Below, in pieces: positions 17,869 to 26,503 of a stretch of DNA of 56,340 bases. The stretch lies in assembly GCA_021371965.1 (NCBI GenBank), contig JAJFVE010000027.1, positions 1 to 56,340 of the forward strand, read 5' to 3'. This DNA is from Planctomycetaceae bacterium (GTDB lineage: Bacteria; Planctomycetota; Phycisphaerae; SM23-33). How positions within the stretch are numbered: the stretch's first letter is position 1; every line of letters starts with the position of its first letter. The notes beneath the pieces are model-generated. The model had not been told where the DNA came from. It ran no database searches and saw nothing but the letters and a program-made list of their open reading frames with translations. A program made the position numbers and the translations under genes.

Positions 17869-18359
17869 CGCATTCACTCCTGGGGGGTTGTCAGCGGCTG
17901 ATTGTTTGAAGTCAGCGGGACCGGGAGAGAGGGGTGTATCAGGTGAGGAATTGGCTTCGTAATGCCAGAAGAGTTGCATCGCCTCTGCTGCCCAAAGGTG
18001 CGATGGCATGAGGGGCTGCCTTAGCGCCAGGGGCCTCCCAAAAGCAGGTCAATGGTGTCTGTCTGGCGACAGAGACGCTGCAGATGCTGGGGGTATGGCC
18101 GGTTTGGCGGTATTCAACGCAGTCCTCTTCGTGACCTTGAAGGTGCGCTGACGGCGCCAGCCCACCGTCCATGCCGCCAAGCGAGAAGACAACAATCATG
18201 AGGATCGATCGCAACATCACGTTGAGATCATATCCGATCATGAGGAGGGATGGGTTATTTCTTTTGTGGTTCCCTCGGCAAGTCCATTAGAATCCTGCTT
18301 GACGTTTGATGGCCGCTTGGCTCTGTTCCCCTGCCTCCCGCATGACAAGGAGATCGTCC
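17869..18359. other. 490-nt spacer, no confident gene
   Basis: The stretch separates the P-ATPase stump from the lipoprotein gene. A minus-strand frame at 17939-18217 would encode a peptide starting MLRSILMIVVFSLGG with several cysteines; it could be exported, but it lacks a convincing ribosome site and codon pattern. I see no strong hairpin or promoter. It may hold debris of a lost gene, in line with the ATPase stump next to it. Confidence 0.35.
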
Positions 18360-18824
18360 ATGGCAAGTCAGCAATACCCTGGAGGGAATAGGTCTTGTGG
18401 TGCGGTCGGTTTTGCCCTCCTGCTGACCTGTGGAATCTCTCTATCGGGCTGCATTGCCGCAGCTGCGGCCATAGCCGTCATAGCCGTCTCCGGCGGAGCA
18501 GGAACAGGCCGGTATACGGCAAAGGTTGTGCTGAAGGTGCCGCCGGACAAGGTGTGGGCAGCGGGAAACCGTATCTTGGCTCGACGGCCTGACATTCTTG
18601 TCAGCAATCGGAACGATGCCACTCACGAACTGGAGTTCAGCAGAGGCAAGAACAAGGCTGTCTGTCACGCTGAACCGGCTGGTGACGGCACCTGGACGCA
18701 GCTTACGATAGCAGCTACGGAAAACGAGAAAGAGGCGACACACGAGGAGCTGGCACTCAAGATCGTCGAGCAGATTTGCACTGAACTGGGCGTGAAGTAC
18801 CAAGTCATGGAGGGGCTGCCTTAG
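18360..18824 (+). CDS. Small lipoprotein (DUF3568-like)
   Basis: A 154-residue lipoprotein: signal with lipobox LSGC (cysteine about residue 31), then an Ala/Ile-rich helix. The C-terminal domain (YTAKVVLKVPPDKVWAAGNR through QICTELGV) has an alpha/beta pattern like the DUF3568 lipoproteins. The start is fixed by AAGGAGAT 7 nt upstream. Function unknown. It converges on the sugar kinase gene with a 21-nt gap. Confidence 0.72.
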   Translation: MASQQYPGGNRSCGAVGFALLLTCGISLSGCIAAAAAIAVIAVSGGAGTGRYTAKVVLKVPPDKVWAAGNRILARRPDILVSNRNDATHELEFSRGKNKAVCHAEPAGDGTWTQLTIAATENEKEATHEELALKIVEQICTELGVKYQVMEGLP

Positions 18825-18845
18825 CCGGGTTAGCGCTCTCCCCGA

Positions 18846-20375
18846 CTATAGGCCGGCGATATCATCGCCGATGGCGCTGCAGCAGGCGTTGAGTTTACAG
18901 AAGATTTGCAGGCGTTTTGCATAGGCGGCGGTTTGGGCGGGGACGGGCGTTTTGATTCCAGTCACCTTGTGGATGTCGGCGATGGGGCTGTAGTCGGCCC
19001 AGATGCCGGCCCCGACCATTGCTACGGCTGCGGCGCCCAGAGCGGCGGCCTGCTGGCCGATCTGCGTGCGGACCATCTTCTTGTTGTAGAGGTCGGCGTA
19101 GATCTGCATCCACATGTCCGAGGCAGCGCCGCCGCCGACGGCGAGGATCTCATCCGACAGCGGCGCCAGGGCCTCGAGGCTTTGCAGCGCCAGCGCCTGC
19201 GACATAGCGATGCCCTCGATGGCAGCGCGGCAGAGGTCGGCCTGCGTGGTGCCAAGGTTGATGTGCACGAATGCGCCGCGCACATTGGGACTGGGATCCA
19301 GCGACGAGCCGCCGGCCAGTGTCGGCAGGAACATCACGCCCCGCGCGCCGATAGGCGACGCCGCCGCCAGTTCGAGCATCACGTCAAACGTACTGCAGCC
19401 GCGGCTTTGGGCCTGGGCGTCGAGATTCGTGCACAGCGTCTCGCGCAGCCACCGCAGCGACGAGCCGGTCGAGAACACGCCCATCGCCGAGGCAAACATG
19501 CCCGGCACCACGTGCGCGAAGACGTAAGGGCGCGCCGCGTAGTCCAGCAGCGGCTTGGACCCCGCCACGGCGATCCAACTGCTGGAGCCCATCGAGTTGT
19601 AGGCATCGCCCTCGCGCCAGGCCCGCGCGCCCAGGGCCATGCAGCTATTATCGACCCCGCCGGCGACTACCTTAATGTTGGCGGGCAGCCCCAACTCGCC
19701 CGCGGCCTCGGCGGTCAGCCCGCCGATCACCTGGCTTGAGGGCACCGCTTCAGGAAAGAGCGAAGCGGGCAGCCCGCTGGCGCCGATGAGATCGTCGCTG
19801 TAGCGCCACGCCGACAGGTCCCACACGCCGCTGCCACTGGCGTAGGAGTAATCGGTAGCCATCACGCCGGTCATGCGGAAGTTGATGTAGTCTTTCGAGC
19901 CCAGCACGCGGTGGATGCCGGCCAAAACTTCCGGCTCGTTATCCCGCAGCCACATGATCTTGAAGACGCTGTACAGCGGTGGCGGAAAACCGTTGCCAGT
20001 GGCCATGTACCATGTCCGCTCGTCCACGCGGCGGAAGAACTGCCCCGGCTGAACGTCCGGCCGCGAGTCCGACCAGATCATCGCGTACTGGCGCAGCAGA
20101 TTGCCCCGACCATCGAGCGGCACCACGCCCAGCGAGTGCCCCGAGATGCCGATGGCCGCGATCGCCTCGGTCGAGCCGTTCCACTGCTTCATCAACTCGC
20201 GAGTAGCCGTGACCGTCGCGGCCCACCATGTCTGGGGATCCTGCTCATGCCAGAGTGGGCGCGGGTAATGCGTCTGGTACGAAGCGTAATGCGACGCCAA
20301 GCACGCGCCGCCGCCGTCATACAGCGAGGCCTTGATCCCGCCGGTCCCGAAGTCGTATGCCAGGACGATGCTCAT
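18846..20375 (-). CDS. FGGY-family carbohydrate kinase (xylulokinase-like)
   Basis: A 509-residue sugar kinase. The N-terminal ATPase motif is LAYDFGTGGIKASLYD. The substrate-domain FGGY features are HEQDPQTWW, IGISGHSLG and the catalytic Asp region VAGGVDNSCMALG. The C-terminal half holds SMGSSSW, GGGAASDMWMQIYADLYN and AALGAAAVAMVG. The length is typical of XylB/GntK/AraB relatives, but motif similarity does not fix the sugar. It lies 86 nt downstream of deoC on the same strand, separated by an inverted repeat. The two could form a deoxysugar or pentose breakdown unit (inference). A hairpin, CGGCGATatcATCGCCG, overlaps its stop codon. Confidence 0.88.
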   Translation of the reverse strand: MSIVLAYDFGTGGIKASLYDGGGACLASHYASYQTHYPRPLWHEQDPQTWWAATVTATRELMKQWNGSTEAIAAIGISGHSLGVVPLDGRGNLLRQYAMIWSDSRPDVQPGQFFRRVDERTWYMATGNGFPPPLYSVFKIMWLRDNEPEVLAGIHRVLGSKDYINFRMTGVMATDYSYASGSGVWDLSAWRYSDDLIGASGLPASLFPEAVPSSQVIGGLTAEAAGELGLPANIKVVAGGVDNSCMALGARAWREGDAYNSMGSSSWIAVAGSKPLLDYAARPYVFAHVVPGMFASAMGVFSTGSSLRWLRETLCTNLDAQAQSRGCSTFDVMLELAAASPIGARGVMFLPTLAGGSSLDPSPNVRGAFVHINLGTTQADLCRAAIEGIAMSQALALQSLEALAPLSDEILAVGGGAASDMWMQIYADLYNKKMVRTQIGQQAAALGAAAVAMVGAGIWADYSPIADIHKVTGIKTPVPAQTAAYAKRLQIFCKLNACCSAIGDDIAGL

Positions 20376-20378
20376 GGG

Positions 20379-20457
20379 AAGCTCTCAGCTCTCAACTATC
20401 AGCTATGGTTCCGGGTGCAGCTCTTACTGAGAGCCGATAGCTGACAGCTGACGGCTT
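20379..20457. repeat. Intergenic inverted repeat between deoC and the kinase
   Basis: Left arm AAGCTCTCAGCTCTCAACTA (from 20379, to about 20406) and right arm from 20427 (ACTGAGAGCCGATAGCTGAC through about 20457) are imperfect reverse complements made of repeated AGCTNTCAGCT-like phrases. It fills the whole spacer. Confidence 0.6.
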
Positions 20458-20461
20458 TCTT

Positions 20462-21145
20462 TCAATACTCACTGCCGGTTGATGTCGTGAGTCCTTCAAG
20501 AATCGACCGAGCCGCTTTGACGCTGATGCCGAATCGCGTGGCGCCCAGGCGGTGCATGGCCAGGATGGTTTCGATCCCGCGCACGCCGCCGGCGGCTTTG
20601 ACGCCGCAGCGGTCCCCGACGGTCTGCTTGATCAGCTTGATGTTCTCCAGCGTCGCCCCGGTGGACGCCCAGCCGGTGGCGGTTTTGGCGAAGGCCGCCC
20701 CGGCCTCGACGATCAGGTTGCACGCGCGGACGATCTCGGCTTCGCTGAGGTGGTGGCATTCGAGGATGACCTTGACGGGCATGCCCTGCGCCTCGGCCAC
20801 CACGGCCGCGATGTCCTGGCGGTAGAGGTCGTCGCGCCCGGCCTTGAGCCATGTGATGTTGTTGACCATGTCAAACTCGCGGCAGCCGAGTTTTCGCTGC
20901 TGGGCGACTTCGTGCACCTTGGTGGCGGTCGAGGCCGAGCCGCTGGGGAACCCGGCCGTGGCGCCGATGACGATGTTGGCCCCGGCTACCAGGTCGATGG
21001 CGTAAGGCACGTGGGCGGGCAGGACAAAGACGGCGGCGACGGGGAACCGCTTGGCCAGTGCGACGGACTGGCCGATCTCATCGAGGGTGCTGTTGGCCTG
21101 GACGCAACTGACGTCGATCATTCGGGATATTTCGCTGGCAACCAT
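20462..21145 (-). CDS. deoC: Deoxyribose-phosphate aldolase
   Basis: A 227-residue class I aldolase of the DeoC/FbaB superfamily, which splits 2-deoxyribose-5-phosphate into glyceraldehyde-3-phosphate and acetaldehyde. The Schiff-base lysine is K154 in FAKTATGWA. The second active-site lysine is K183 in GVKAAGGVRG, and the Asp is D92 in REFDMVNN. FPSGSASTATKVHE is the conserved N-terminal substrate loop. The start at 21145 has AGGAG 8 nt upstream; an ATG at 21178 is weaker. A candidate small RNA/attenuator with its own promoter lies 97-190 nt upstream. Confidence 0.9.
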   Translation of the reverse strand: MVASEISRMIDVSCVQANSTLDEIGQSVALAKRFPVAAVFVLPAHVPYAIDLVAGANIVIGATAGFPSGSASTATKVHEVAQQRKLGCREFDMVNNITWLKAGRDDLYRQDIAAVVAEAQGMPVKVILECHHLSEAEIVRACNLIVEAGAAFAKTATGWASTGATLENIKLIKQTVGDRCGVKAAGGVRGIETILAMHRLGATRFGISVKAARSILEGLTTSTGSEY

Positions 21146-21241
21146 GGGCGGCGCTCCTGATCCAATACGCTGGTTCATCCTCTACCGTCACAGGGCGGGT
21201 TTCAAAAGAAAAATTGCGGAGGAGGTTGAGAAGTTCGCCTC

Positions 21242-21284
21242 AAAAAAATCGCCCTGGTTGGCGGGGGGGGAGCGCCAACCAGGG
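21242..21284 (-). terminator. Strong intrinsic terminator (minus strand)
   Basis: CCCTGGTTGGCG (21252-21263) pairs perfectly with CGCCAACCAGGG (21273-21284) around a 9-nt loop. On the minus strand it is followed by GATTTTTTTG, a seven-T run. It is a textbook Rho-independent terminator, placed between deoC and its upstream promoter. Confidence 0.85.
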
Positions 21285-21338
21285 GCTTGTTTGGCCTGGT
21301 CATGGTTCATTGAGTGCAGCCAAATGGTAACCAAACCT
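21242..21338 (-). ncRNA. Candidate small RNA or transcription attenuator upstream of deoC
   Basis: A promoter-terminator unit of about 95 nt with no reading frame. The promoter is at 21372-21344 and transcription should start near 21338. The RNA would begin AGGUUUGGUUACCAUUUGGC and end in a perfect 12-bp GC stem followed by seven U. GUUUGG near its 5' end can pair with CCAAAC about 50 nt later, giving a closed domain before the terminator. It points toward deoC (start 21145). Two readings fit: a free-standing trans-acting small RNA, or a leader that terminates early and lets transcription enter deoC when the hairpin is prevented. It does not match a riboswitch that I recognise. Confidence 0.55.
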
Positions 21339-21343
21339 GACTT

Positions 21344-21372
21344 ATGATAGGCGCGTCGGGAGATTCTGTAAA
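21344..21372 (-). promoter_or_regulatory. Strong sigma-70-type promoter driving the candidate small RNA
   Basis: TTTACA (21372-21367), a 17-nt spacer and TATCAT (21349-21344) on the minus strand. Each hexamer has 5 of 6 consensus bases. No protein gene begins within the 95 nt before the terminator. Confidence 0.65.
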
Positions 21373-21486
21373 GCTTTTTCCTGCGGATTTTACCTAGACC
21401 CTTAGGTGGGCGGCAGCGCGGGGACAGCGGAATTACGGGGGTTAAGAAGATGCGAAGTGGCACAGGGGGGTCGTCAATTTCATTGC

Positions 21487-21515
21487 TTGTGTATGCCCTT
21501 GGTACAAACTATAAT
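21487..21515 (+). promoter_or_regulatory. Promoter of the HEAT-repeat gene
   Basis: TTGTGT (21487-21492), a 17-nt spacer and a perfect TATAAT (21510-21515). Transcription would start near 21522, leaving a leader of about 150 nt before the ATG at 21674. It is divergent from the small-RNA promoter. Confidence 0.55.
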
Positions 21516-21673
21516 CTTCGTCACAGGCAGCGCACGCGCGGTTGGGCGGCCTGCGAAATATTCCAGCCGTCGTCCGCTGCACGATTTCCCGCCAATGTGA
21601 CGATATATCGCCACGAGGGTAGTGTGCGGCATAGCCCCGTGGCCATAAAGGCCGACAACCAGGTGGAGAGCTC

Positions 21674-24130
21674 ATGAGTACGCGAAGACTGACCGTATCC
21701 GCGGCCGTTATGTCTGTGCTGACCTTCACGTTCGTTCTGACATCGTGGCAGCCATTGGCCGGCCAGGATGCCCAGCCCGCCGCGCCGGCTGCGGAGCCCG
21801 CCACACCGCCCGCAGCCGAACCGGCTGCGCCGCCTGCCGCGGAACCGGCGGCCCCTGCGGCTGCCGAGCCCGCCGTGCCCCCTGCAACCCAGCCGGCCTC
21901 CAAGCCCGCCGTCACGCCTGAGTCGATCGTCCCCAGCGGCAAGATCGAAGGCGACAAGATGGCCGGCGACGTGGACGAGGCCGCCCGCAAGGCGATGGGC
22001 GACACCCAGCCCGCCACCGGCGAAGCGCCCGCTGCCGGCGCCGGCGAACAGGCCGCCCGCGACAAGGCCGCCGCCACCTGGAACGACTTCGTGCACTTCG
22101 CCCGCATCGGGCAGACCAAGGCCGCCCAGAGCTACGCGACGGCCTTGCTCGACTCGGGCACCGACTCGCGCACCATCTACCTGCTCTCGCTGGACAGCAG
22201 CGACACGCGTCAACTGCTCGACCGCGCCGAGAAGCTTCCGGAGATGAAGGACGTCGTGACCCGCCTGCGCGCGGCGATCGAAGAAGGGTACTTCAAGCTC
22301 CGGCAGGACCCGGCCGAGATCGCCAAGGCCATCAACTCCCTCGAGCGCAGCGTCCAGGCGTATGAACTGGGCGCCCGCCGCCTGATAATCAGCGGACAGT
22401 ACGCCCTGCCGCAGATCATTCAGCGCCTGATGGACCCCAAGGTGCCCCCACTGCTGCGCGAGCGGCTGATCACCGTCCTGCCCCGCCTGGGCAAGGAGGC
22501 GGTCCTGCCGATGTCCGAGGCGCTGCAGACCGACAACCCCAACCTGCAGGAAATTTTCGCCGACACGCTGGGACGCATCGGCTATCCCGCCGCCGCCCCG
22601 CGCCTGCGCGAGCTCTACGATCGCAAGAACCTGCTGCCCAAGGTCAAGAAGACCGTCGAGTCGGCGCTGCTGGCCTGCTCGGGCAAAGAGGCCCTGACCA
22701 AGCCCCTGGCCGAGATGTTCAACGACATGGCCGAGAAGTACTACTACCAGGCCGAGTCGCTGCGCCCCGACGAGCGCGTCAGCACCGCCAACGTCTGGTA
22801 CTGGACCGCCGACCTGGGCCTGACCTACCGCCCTGTCCCGCGGCAGATCTTCTGCGACATCTACGCCATGCGCATGTGCCGCCTGGCGCTCGATCACGAC
22901 CCGAACCTCTACCCCGCCGCCTCGCTGTGGCTGGCCTCTTACCTCAAACGTGAGTTCGATCTGCCCGCCGGCGAGAAGGACCCGCTGCTGGCGGCAGGGG
23001 AGATGCCCGCCTCGTTCTATCTCCAGTCGGCCAGCGCCCGATATCAGCAGGCGGTCCTGCAGCGCGGGCTTAACGACTACTACACGCCCACCGTGCTGGC
23101 GGCGATCAACGCCCTGGTCAACACCAACGGCGCCAAGAACATGATCAAGACCCCGCAGGGCGCGCAGCCACTGGTCGAGGCGCTGAACTATCCAGCCCGC
23201 GAGGTGCGGTTCCTGGCCGCCGAGAGCCTGGCGCTGGCCCGGCCCACCGAACGCTTCAGCGGCTCGCAGGGCGTCCTGCCGGTGCTGTGCGAAGCCCTGC
23301 GACAGGTGGCCCAGCCGCGGGCGATGCTGGTCGTCAACGACCAGGATGCCCGCAACGCCCTGAAAGATTCCATTCGCGCGGCCGGATTTGAAGTCTTTGA
23401 AGAAGCCGATGCGGAAAAGGCTCTGGCCGCCGCCCGCGCCGCTGGCGGCGTCGACGTATTCGTCACCGCCTCGATCCCCGACCCGATGGCCGTGCTGGGC
23501 CTGCTGAGGCGAGAGGGGCGATTCGCCACTACGCCGCTGGTGGTGGCCGCCGAAAGCACCGAAAACCGCCGCGTGCTGGCCGAGCGCGACAAACGCGTGA
23601 TCCTCATCGGGCACAGCCCGGCCAAGGAAGTGGTCGCCGAGGCCATGGCCAAGGCGCAGGAAGTCGCCGCCGGAAAGCCGATGACCAAGGCCCAGGCCGA
23701 GCGCTGGGCCATCCGCGCCGCCAAGGCCATCAACCAACTGGCGGTGACCAACAACAAGATCCTCGAATACGTCGAATGCCAGCCGGCCCTGGTGACGGCG
23801 CTGGCCGGTCCCGACCCGGTGCAGATCGCCGTGGCCGAAACGCTGGGCAACTACAGCGACGCCCCGTCGCAGCGGGCTATCGCAGTTTTGGCCGGCAGCG
23901 AGAAGAGTTCCGCCGACGTCCGCGTGGCAGCTTACGGGTCCACCACCGTCAGCGTGCGGCGATTCGGCAACCAGTTGACGGAAAGCCAGGCCGACCAGAT
24001 CGTCAACACGGTCGTCGAGCCTAAGAACGCCGCCCCCATCCGCATGGGCGCCAGCCAACTGCTGGGCGCCATCGATCTGCCCAGCGAGAAGATCAAACCC
24101 CTGATCCTCTCGACAGACAAGATGGATTGA
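21674..24130 (+). CDS. Secreted HEAT-repeat protein with embedded receiver-like domain
   Basis: An 818-residue exported protein. A signal peptide (about 1-30) is followed by a Pro/Ala/Glu-rich linker with repeated PAAEP units (about 33-85). Helical HEAT-type repeats then run from about 130 to 540 (for example LPQIIQRLMDPKVPPLLRER, MSEALQTDNPNLQEIFADTL). Residues 546-660 look like a CheY-type receiver fold (MLVVNDQDARNALKDSIRAA, then VDVFVTASIPDP), but the phosphoacceptor position is T598, so it cannot be phosphorylated in the usual way. More HEAT-like helices follow (about 690-815). The start has GGAGAG just upstream. A strong terminator follows. Its role is probably as a scaffold in the periplasm; no partner is evident. 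Confidence 0.82.
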   Translation: MSTRRLTVSAAVMSVLTFTFVLTSWQPLAGQDAQPAAPAAEPATPPAAEPAAPPAAEPAAPAAAEPAVPPATQPASKPAVTPESIVPSGKIEGDKMAGDVDEAARKAMGDTQPATGEAPAAGAGEQAARDKAAATWNDFVHFARIGQTKAAQSYATALLDSGTDSRTIYLLSLDSSDTRQLLDRAEKLPEMKDVVTRLRAAIEEGYFKLRQDPAEIAKAINSLERSVQAYELGARRLIISGQYALPQIIQRLMDPKVPPLLRERLITVLPRLGKEAVLPMSEALQTDNPNLQEIFADTLGRIGYPAAAPRLRELYDRKNLLPKVKKTVESALLACSGKEALTKPLAEMFNDMAEKYYYQAESLRPDERVSTANVWYWTADLGLTYRPVPRQIFCDIYAMRMCRLALDHDPNLYPAASLWLASYLKREFDLPAGEKDPLLAAGEMPASFYLQSASARYQQAVLQRGLNDYYTPTVLAAINALVNTNGAKNMIKTPQGAQPLVEALNYPAREVRFLAAESLALARPTERFSGSQGVLPVLCEALRQVAQPRAMLVVNDQDARNALKDSIRAAGFEVFEEADAEKALAAARAAGGVDVFVTASIPDPMAVLGLLRREGRFATTPLVVAAESTENRRVLAERDKRVILIGHSPAKEVVAEAMAKAQEVAAGKPMTKAQAERWAIRAAKAINQLAVTNNKILEYVECQPALVTALAGPDPVQIAVAETLGNYSDAPSQRAIAVLAGSEKSSADVRVAAYGSTTVSVRRFGNQLTESQADQIVNTVVEPKNAAPIRMGASQLLGAIDLPSEKIKPLILSTDKMD

Positions 24131-24153
24131 CCTGATCCCGCAAGAACGAAACG

Positions 24154-24182
24154 AAAAGGCCGCCGAACCCCGGCGGCCTTTT
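24154..24182 (+). terminator. Bidirectional intrinsic terminator
   Basis: AAAAGGCCGCCG (24154-24165), loop AACCC, CGGCGGCCTTTT (24171-24182): a perfect 12-bp stem with A and T flanks. It serves the HEAT gene on the plus strand and, read in reverse, the glycosidase-like operon ending at 24219. Confidence 0.9.
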
Positions 24183-24218
24183 CATTTCCCCGGTGCCATG
24201 GCACCCAGACATAGCCCT

Positions 24219-25604
24219 TTACCGCCAGGCGCGGAGATCGCTGACGTTGCCGATGAAGGCGATCGTACCCTCGGCGGCGCTGGGGAGGCTGAAGCAGTGG
24301 ATCAACTGGTCGGCCAGGTAGAACTCCATCAAGTCGCGCTTGAGAACCAGGCGGAACGTCGGCGCGGGGCCAAAATCGTACTGGCGGTCCACGGCGATCT
24401 CGCTCTGGAACGAACCGGGGTAGAGCTTGAGCTGTCCCAACCGCGCCGCCCCGGTCGAATCGAGTAAAATGGCGGTCCCTTCCCCGGCGCCGGTGCGGAT
24501 GAACAGGCCGCAATCCTTTGCCGACGGCGAAGCAGGCAGCTCGATCGTGCCTTCCAGCACGACACCCTCGCCGGTGGGCAGCGTCTCGGCGAGGAACTTG
24601 AGCGAGTCCATGGCCACGCCGGCGATGCGCGGCACGGTTCCTCCGTCCGGCGCCCCGCGCGGCGGCGCCAGGACCAGCGGCTGAGCCTTGAGCGCGTCGT
24701 TGCCCGCCCACCACGCCAGGCGCAGCGTCCCATCAGCGTCGAAGGCCGCCCGCTTGAGCAGGCCGAAGTACACCTGGCGGTCCAGCGGGCCCTTGACGGG
24801 CTGCTGGCGGCCGATGGCGTGATGATTCACCAACAGCCCGTCGGGGGCGTGGAAGAACCGCGCGAAGTACGTGTGGAGCTTGCCCCAGCCGTCGTTGGTC
24901 AGCAGGCCGCCGTTGCGCCGCTGGCGGACGAGCGGGCCGCCCGGCGCGTCGGCCACATAGCCGATCATGCTGCCGTTGACGCCCAGCAGATGATAATACT
25001 TGCCCTCCACGCGCGCCACGCCGCCGTGCTCGCAGGGGCTCTCCAGCGGCGGCTGGATCGGCGGCGGCGGCAGGGCCTGCCACGTCGCGCCGTCGGCGGA
25101 CCAGCCATGGCCGACGCCGTGATGTGCCGCCGGGCTGGCGGTCCAGTAGCCCCACAGGCCTCCCTCGTCGCGCGGGCAGGTGAAGATGCAATCCCACCGC
25201 GCCGTGTCGTCGTCGGCGATCTTATACCAGCGCGTGTCGGGTCGCGTGGCGTACGGCGGGCCCATCGGCTTCCAGGTCACCAGGTCCGTCGACTCGGCCA
25301 TGCAGATGCGCTGCCCGCCCTTGGAGTACGAGAAGTTCATGAAGAACTTGCCGTCGGCTGCGAACTCGGGGCTGGCCCAGGTCGAGCCGGTTCCCATCCA
25401 GTTGACGTCGCGGTCCTTGGTCAGCACCGGCCCGTGCTCGCTCCAGTGCACGCCGTCGAGGCTGGTGGCCAGCGAGATGTTGTCCCACATCGCCCCCGAG
25501 TTGGCGAGGTAGTACAGGTAGTACGTGCCCTCGTGCCAGTACAGCCACGTGTCCCACATCTTGCCCGTCGCCGGCAATTGCGGCCGGTAAAACATATCGC
25601 CCAT
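24219..25604 (-). CDS. Glycosidase-like protein, five-bladed propeller (GH32/GH43 clan)
   Basis: A 461-residue cytoplasmic protein (no signal peptide). The N-terminal 300 residues have the repeated blade pattern of the GH32/43/62/68 clan: WDTWLYWHEGTYYLYYLANS, ISLATSLDGVHWSEHGPVLT and WASPEFAADGKFFMNFSY. The C-terminal 150 residues form a beta sandwich (VVLEGTIELPAS, FRLVLKRDLMEFYLADQLIH) as in GH32 enzymes. The catalytic acids are not certain: the usual N-terminal WMNDPNG is absent, although D18 in MWDTWLY may be its counterpart. It is the last gene of a minus-strand group with a phosphoesterase and a sugar isomerase. The start at 25604 has GAGG about 7 nt upstream. Confidence 0.75.
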   Translation of the reverse strand: MGDMFYRPQLPATGKMWDTWLYWHEGTYYLYYLANSGAMWDNISLATSLDGVHWSEHGPVLTKDRDVNWMGTGSTWASPEFAADGKFFMNFSYSKGGQRICMAESTDLVTWKPMGPPYATRPDTRWYKIADDDTARWDCIFTCPRDEGGLWGYWTASPAAHHGVGHGWSADGATWQALPPPPIQPPLESPCEHGGVARVEGKYYHLLGVNGSMIGYVADAPGGPLVRQRRNGGLLTNDGWGKLHTYFARFFHAPDGLLVNHHAIGRQQPVKGPLDRQVYFGLLKRAAFDADGTLRLAWWAGNDALKAQPLVLAPPRGAPDGGTVPRIAGVAMDSLKFLAETLPTGEGVVLEGTIELPASPSAKDCGLFIRTGAGEGTAILLDSTGAARLGQLKLYPGSFQSEIAVDRQYDFGPAPTFRLVLKRDLMEFYLADQLIHCFSLPSAAEGTIAFIGNVSDLRAWR

Positions 25605-25621
25605 CGGTTACCTCTTGAGAG

Positions 25622-25675
25622 CTGGAATGATGGAATGACGATCGATCTCGCGTCTTCCATTATTCCGTCATTCTG
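25622..25675. repeat. Intergenic inverted repeat
   Basis: CTGGAATGATGGAATGACGA (from 25622) faces TCTTCCATTATTCCGTCATT (from 25653). The arms use the repeated phrase GGAATGAT. It lies between the glycosidase-like gene and the phosphoesterase gene of the same operon, so it would be transcribed as a hairpin. Confidence 0.6.
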
Positions 25676-25686
25676 TTTTTCTGCTT

Positions 25687-26463
25687 CTATGCCCATTTCG
25701 CCAAGTCCCAGCGCCAGTCGGCGGTCTGGGTTTTTCCGTCGCGGATCCGCACCACGTTGAAGACGCGGCCGAAGTCCGGGTCGATCGCATGATTGCGGCA
25801 GTGGCCGGCGATGAGGTACGGGCGGCCTCTCCACTGGTATCGCGCCGGGCCGAACTTGGCCTGCAGGTGCGTGTGTCCGGCCAACATCAGTGCGACGTTG
25901 GCTTTGGAGATGGCCTTCTCGAAGTCCTCTTCGTTGGGCAGCGTCTCGGGCGTGCCGTGCGAGAAGAAGACCATCGGCCTTCCCGCGGCGCGGTCGACCT
26001 GCTCGGCCAGCCAGTGCAGTTGCACCTGGTGCATCGGCGGGACGGTGTCGTAGACGCCGAAGGGAATGTACATCGAGACGAATCGCACGCCGCCGGCGTC
26101 GAAGGCGTAGTACCGCCCGCCGTGGCGGCAGATGAACCACGTGACGGCGTTGCCGTTGGCCAGGTCGTGATTGCCCAGCGTCTCGTAGGCCGCGATCGAG
26201 ACGGTCTTCATCGCCGCCTCGTAGAGGGCCAGTTCCTGTCCGTTGTTGGGTCCGTCAACGAAGTCGCCGCAGTGCAGCATGAACGCGGGGCGGTCGACGC
26301 AGCCACCGATGCTCGCCGGCCAAGGCTCGCCGTCGAGATGCTCCATCTGGTCCAGCGCCTGGTGGCGGATGTCGGCGGAGCCCTCGCGCGGCTCGAATCC
26401 AAAATGCGTGTCGGACCAGACGATGAAGGTCAGGTCCGATTTCAGATCGTTGGTCTCACTCAC
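25687..26463 (-). CDS. Metallophosphoesterase (calcineurin-like, cytoplasmic)
   Basis: A 258-residue phosphoesterase without a signal peptide. The complete metal site is visible: WSDTHFG, LHCGDFVDG, TLGNHDLANG, FFSHGTPE and LAGHTHLQAKFG. The GTG start at 26463 has GGAGG 5 nt upstream. It is the middle gene between the TIM-barrel isomerase (26504) and the glycosidase-like gene (24219) on the minus strand. In this setting it may dephosphorylate a sugar phosphate or inositol phosphate (inference). Confidence 0.87.
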   Translation of the reverse strand: MSETNDLKSDLTFIVWSDTHFGFEPREGSADIRHQALDQMEHLDGEPWPASIGGCVDRPAFMLHCGDFVDGPNNGQELALYEAAMKTVSIAAYETLGNHDLANGNAVTWFICRHGGRYYAFDAGGVRFVSMYIPFGVYDTVPPMHQVQLHWLAEQVDRAAGRPMVFFSHGTPETLPNEEDFEKAISKANVALMLAGHTHLQAKFGPARYQWRGRPYLIAGHCRNHAIDPDFGRVFNVVRIRDGKTQTADWRWDLAKWA

Positions 26464-26503
26464 GCGTGCCTCCGCGGCTAGCTCCGCTATTGGGTCCGAT
26501 CGC

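Noticed and set aside
17939..18241. Possible exported Cys-containing 90-100-residue protein on the minus strand
   Set aside because: No convincing ribosome site, odd composition and no family; kept only as a note in the spacer description.
21521..24058. 845-residue minus-strand open frame opposite the HEAT gene
   Set aside because: Composition is the mirror of GC-rich coding on the plus strand (Gly/Arg/Val/His-rich, no domain, no signal peptide); the plus-strand gene has promoter, ribosome site and terminator.
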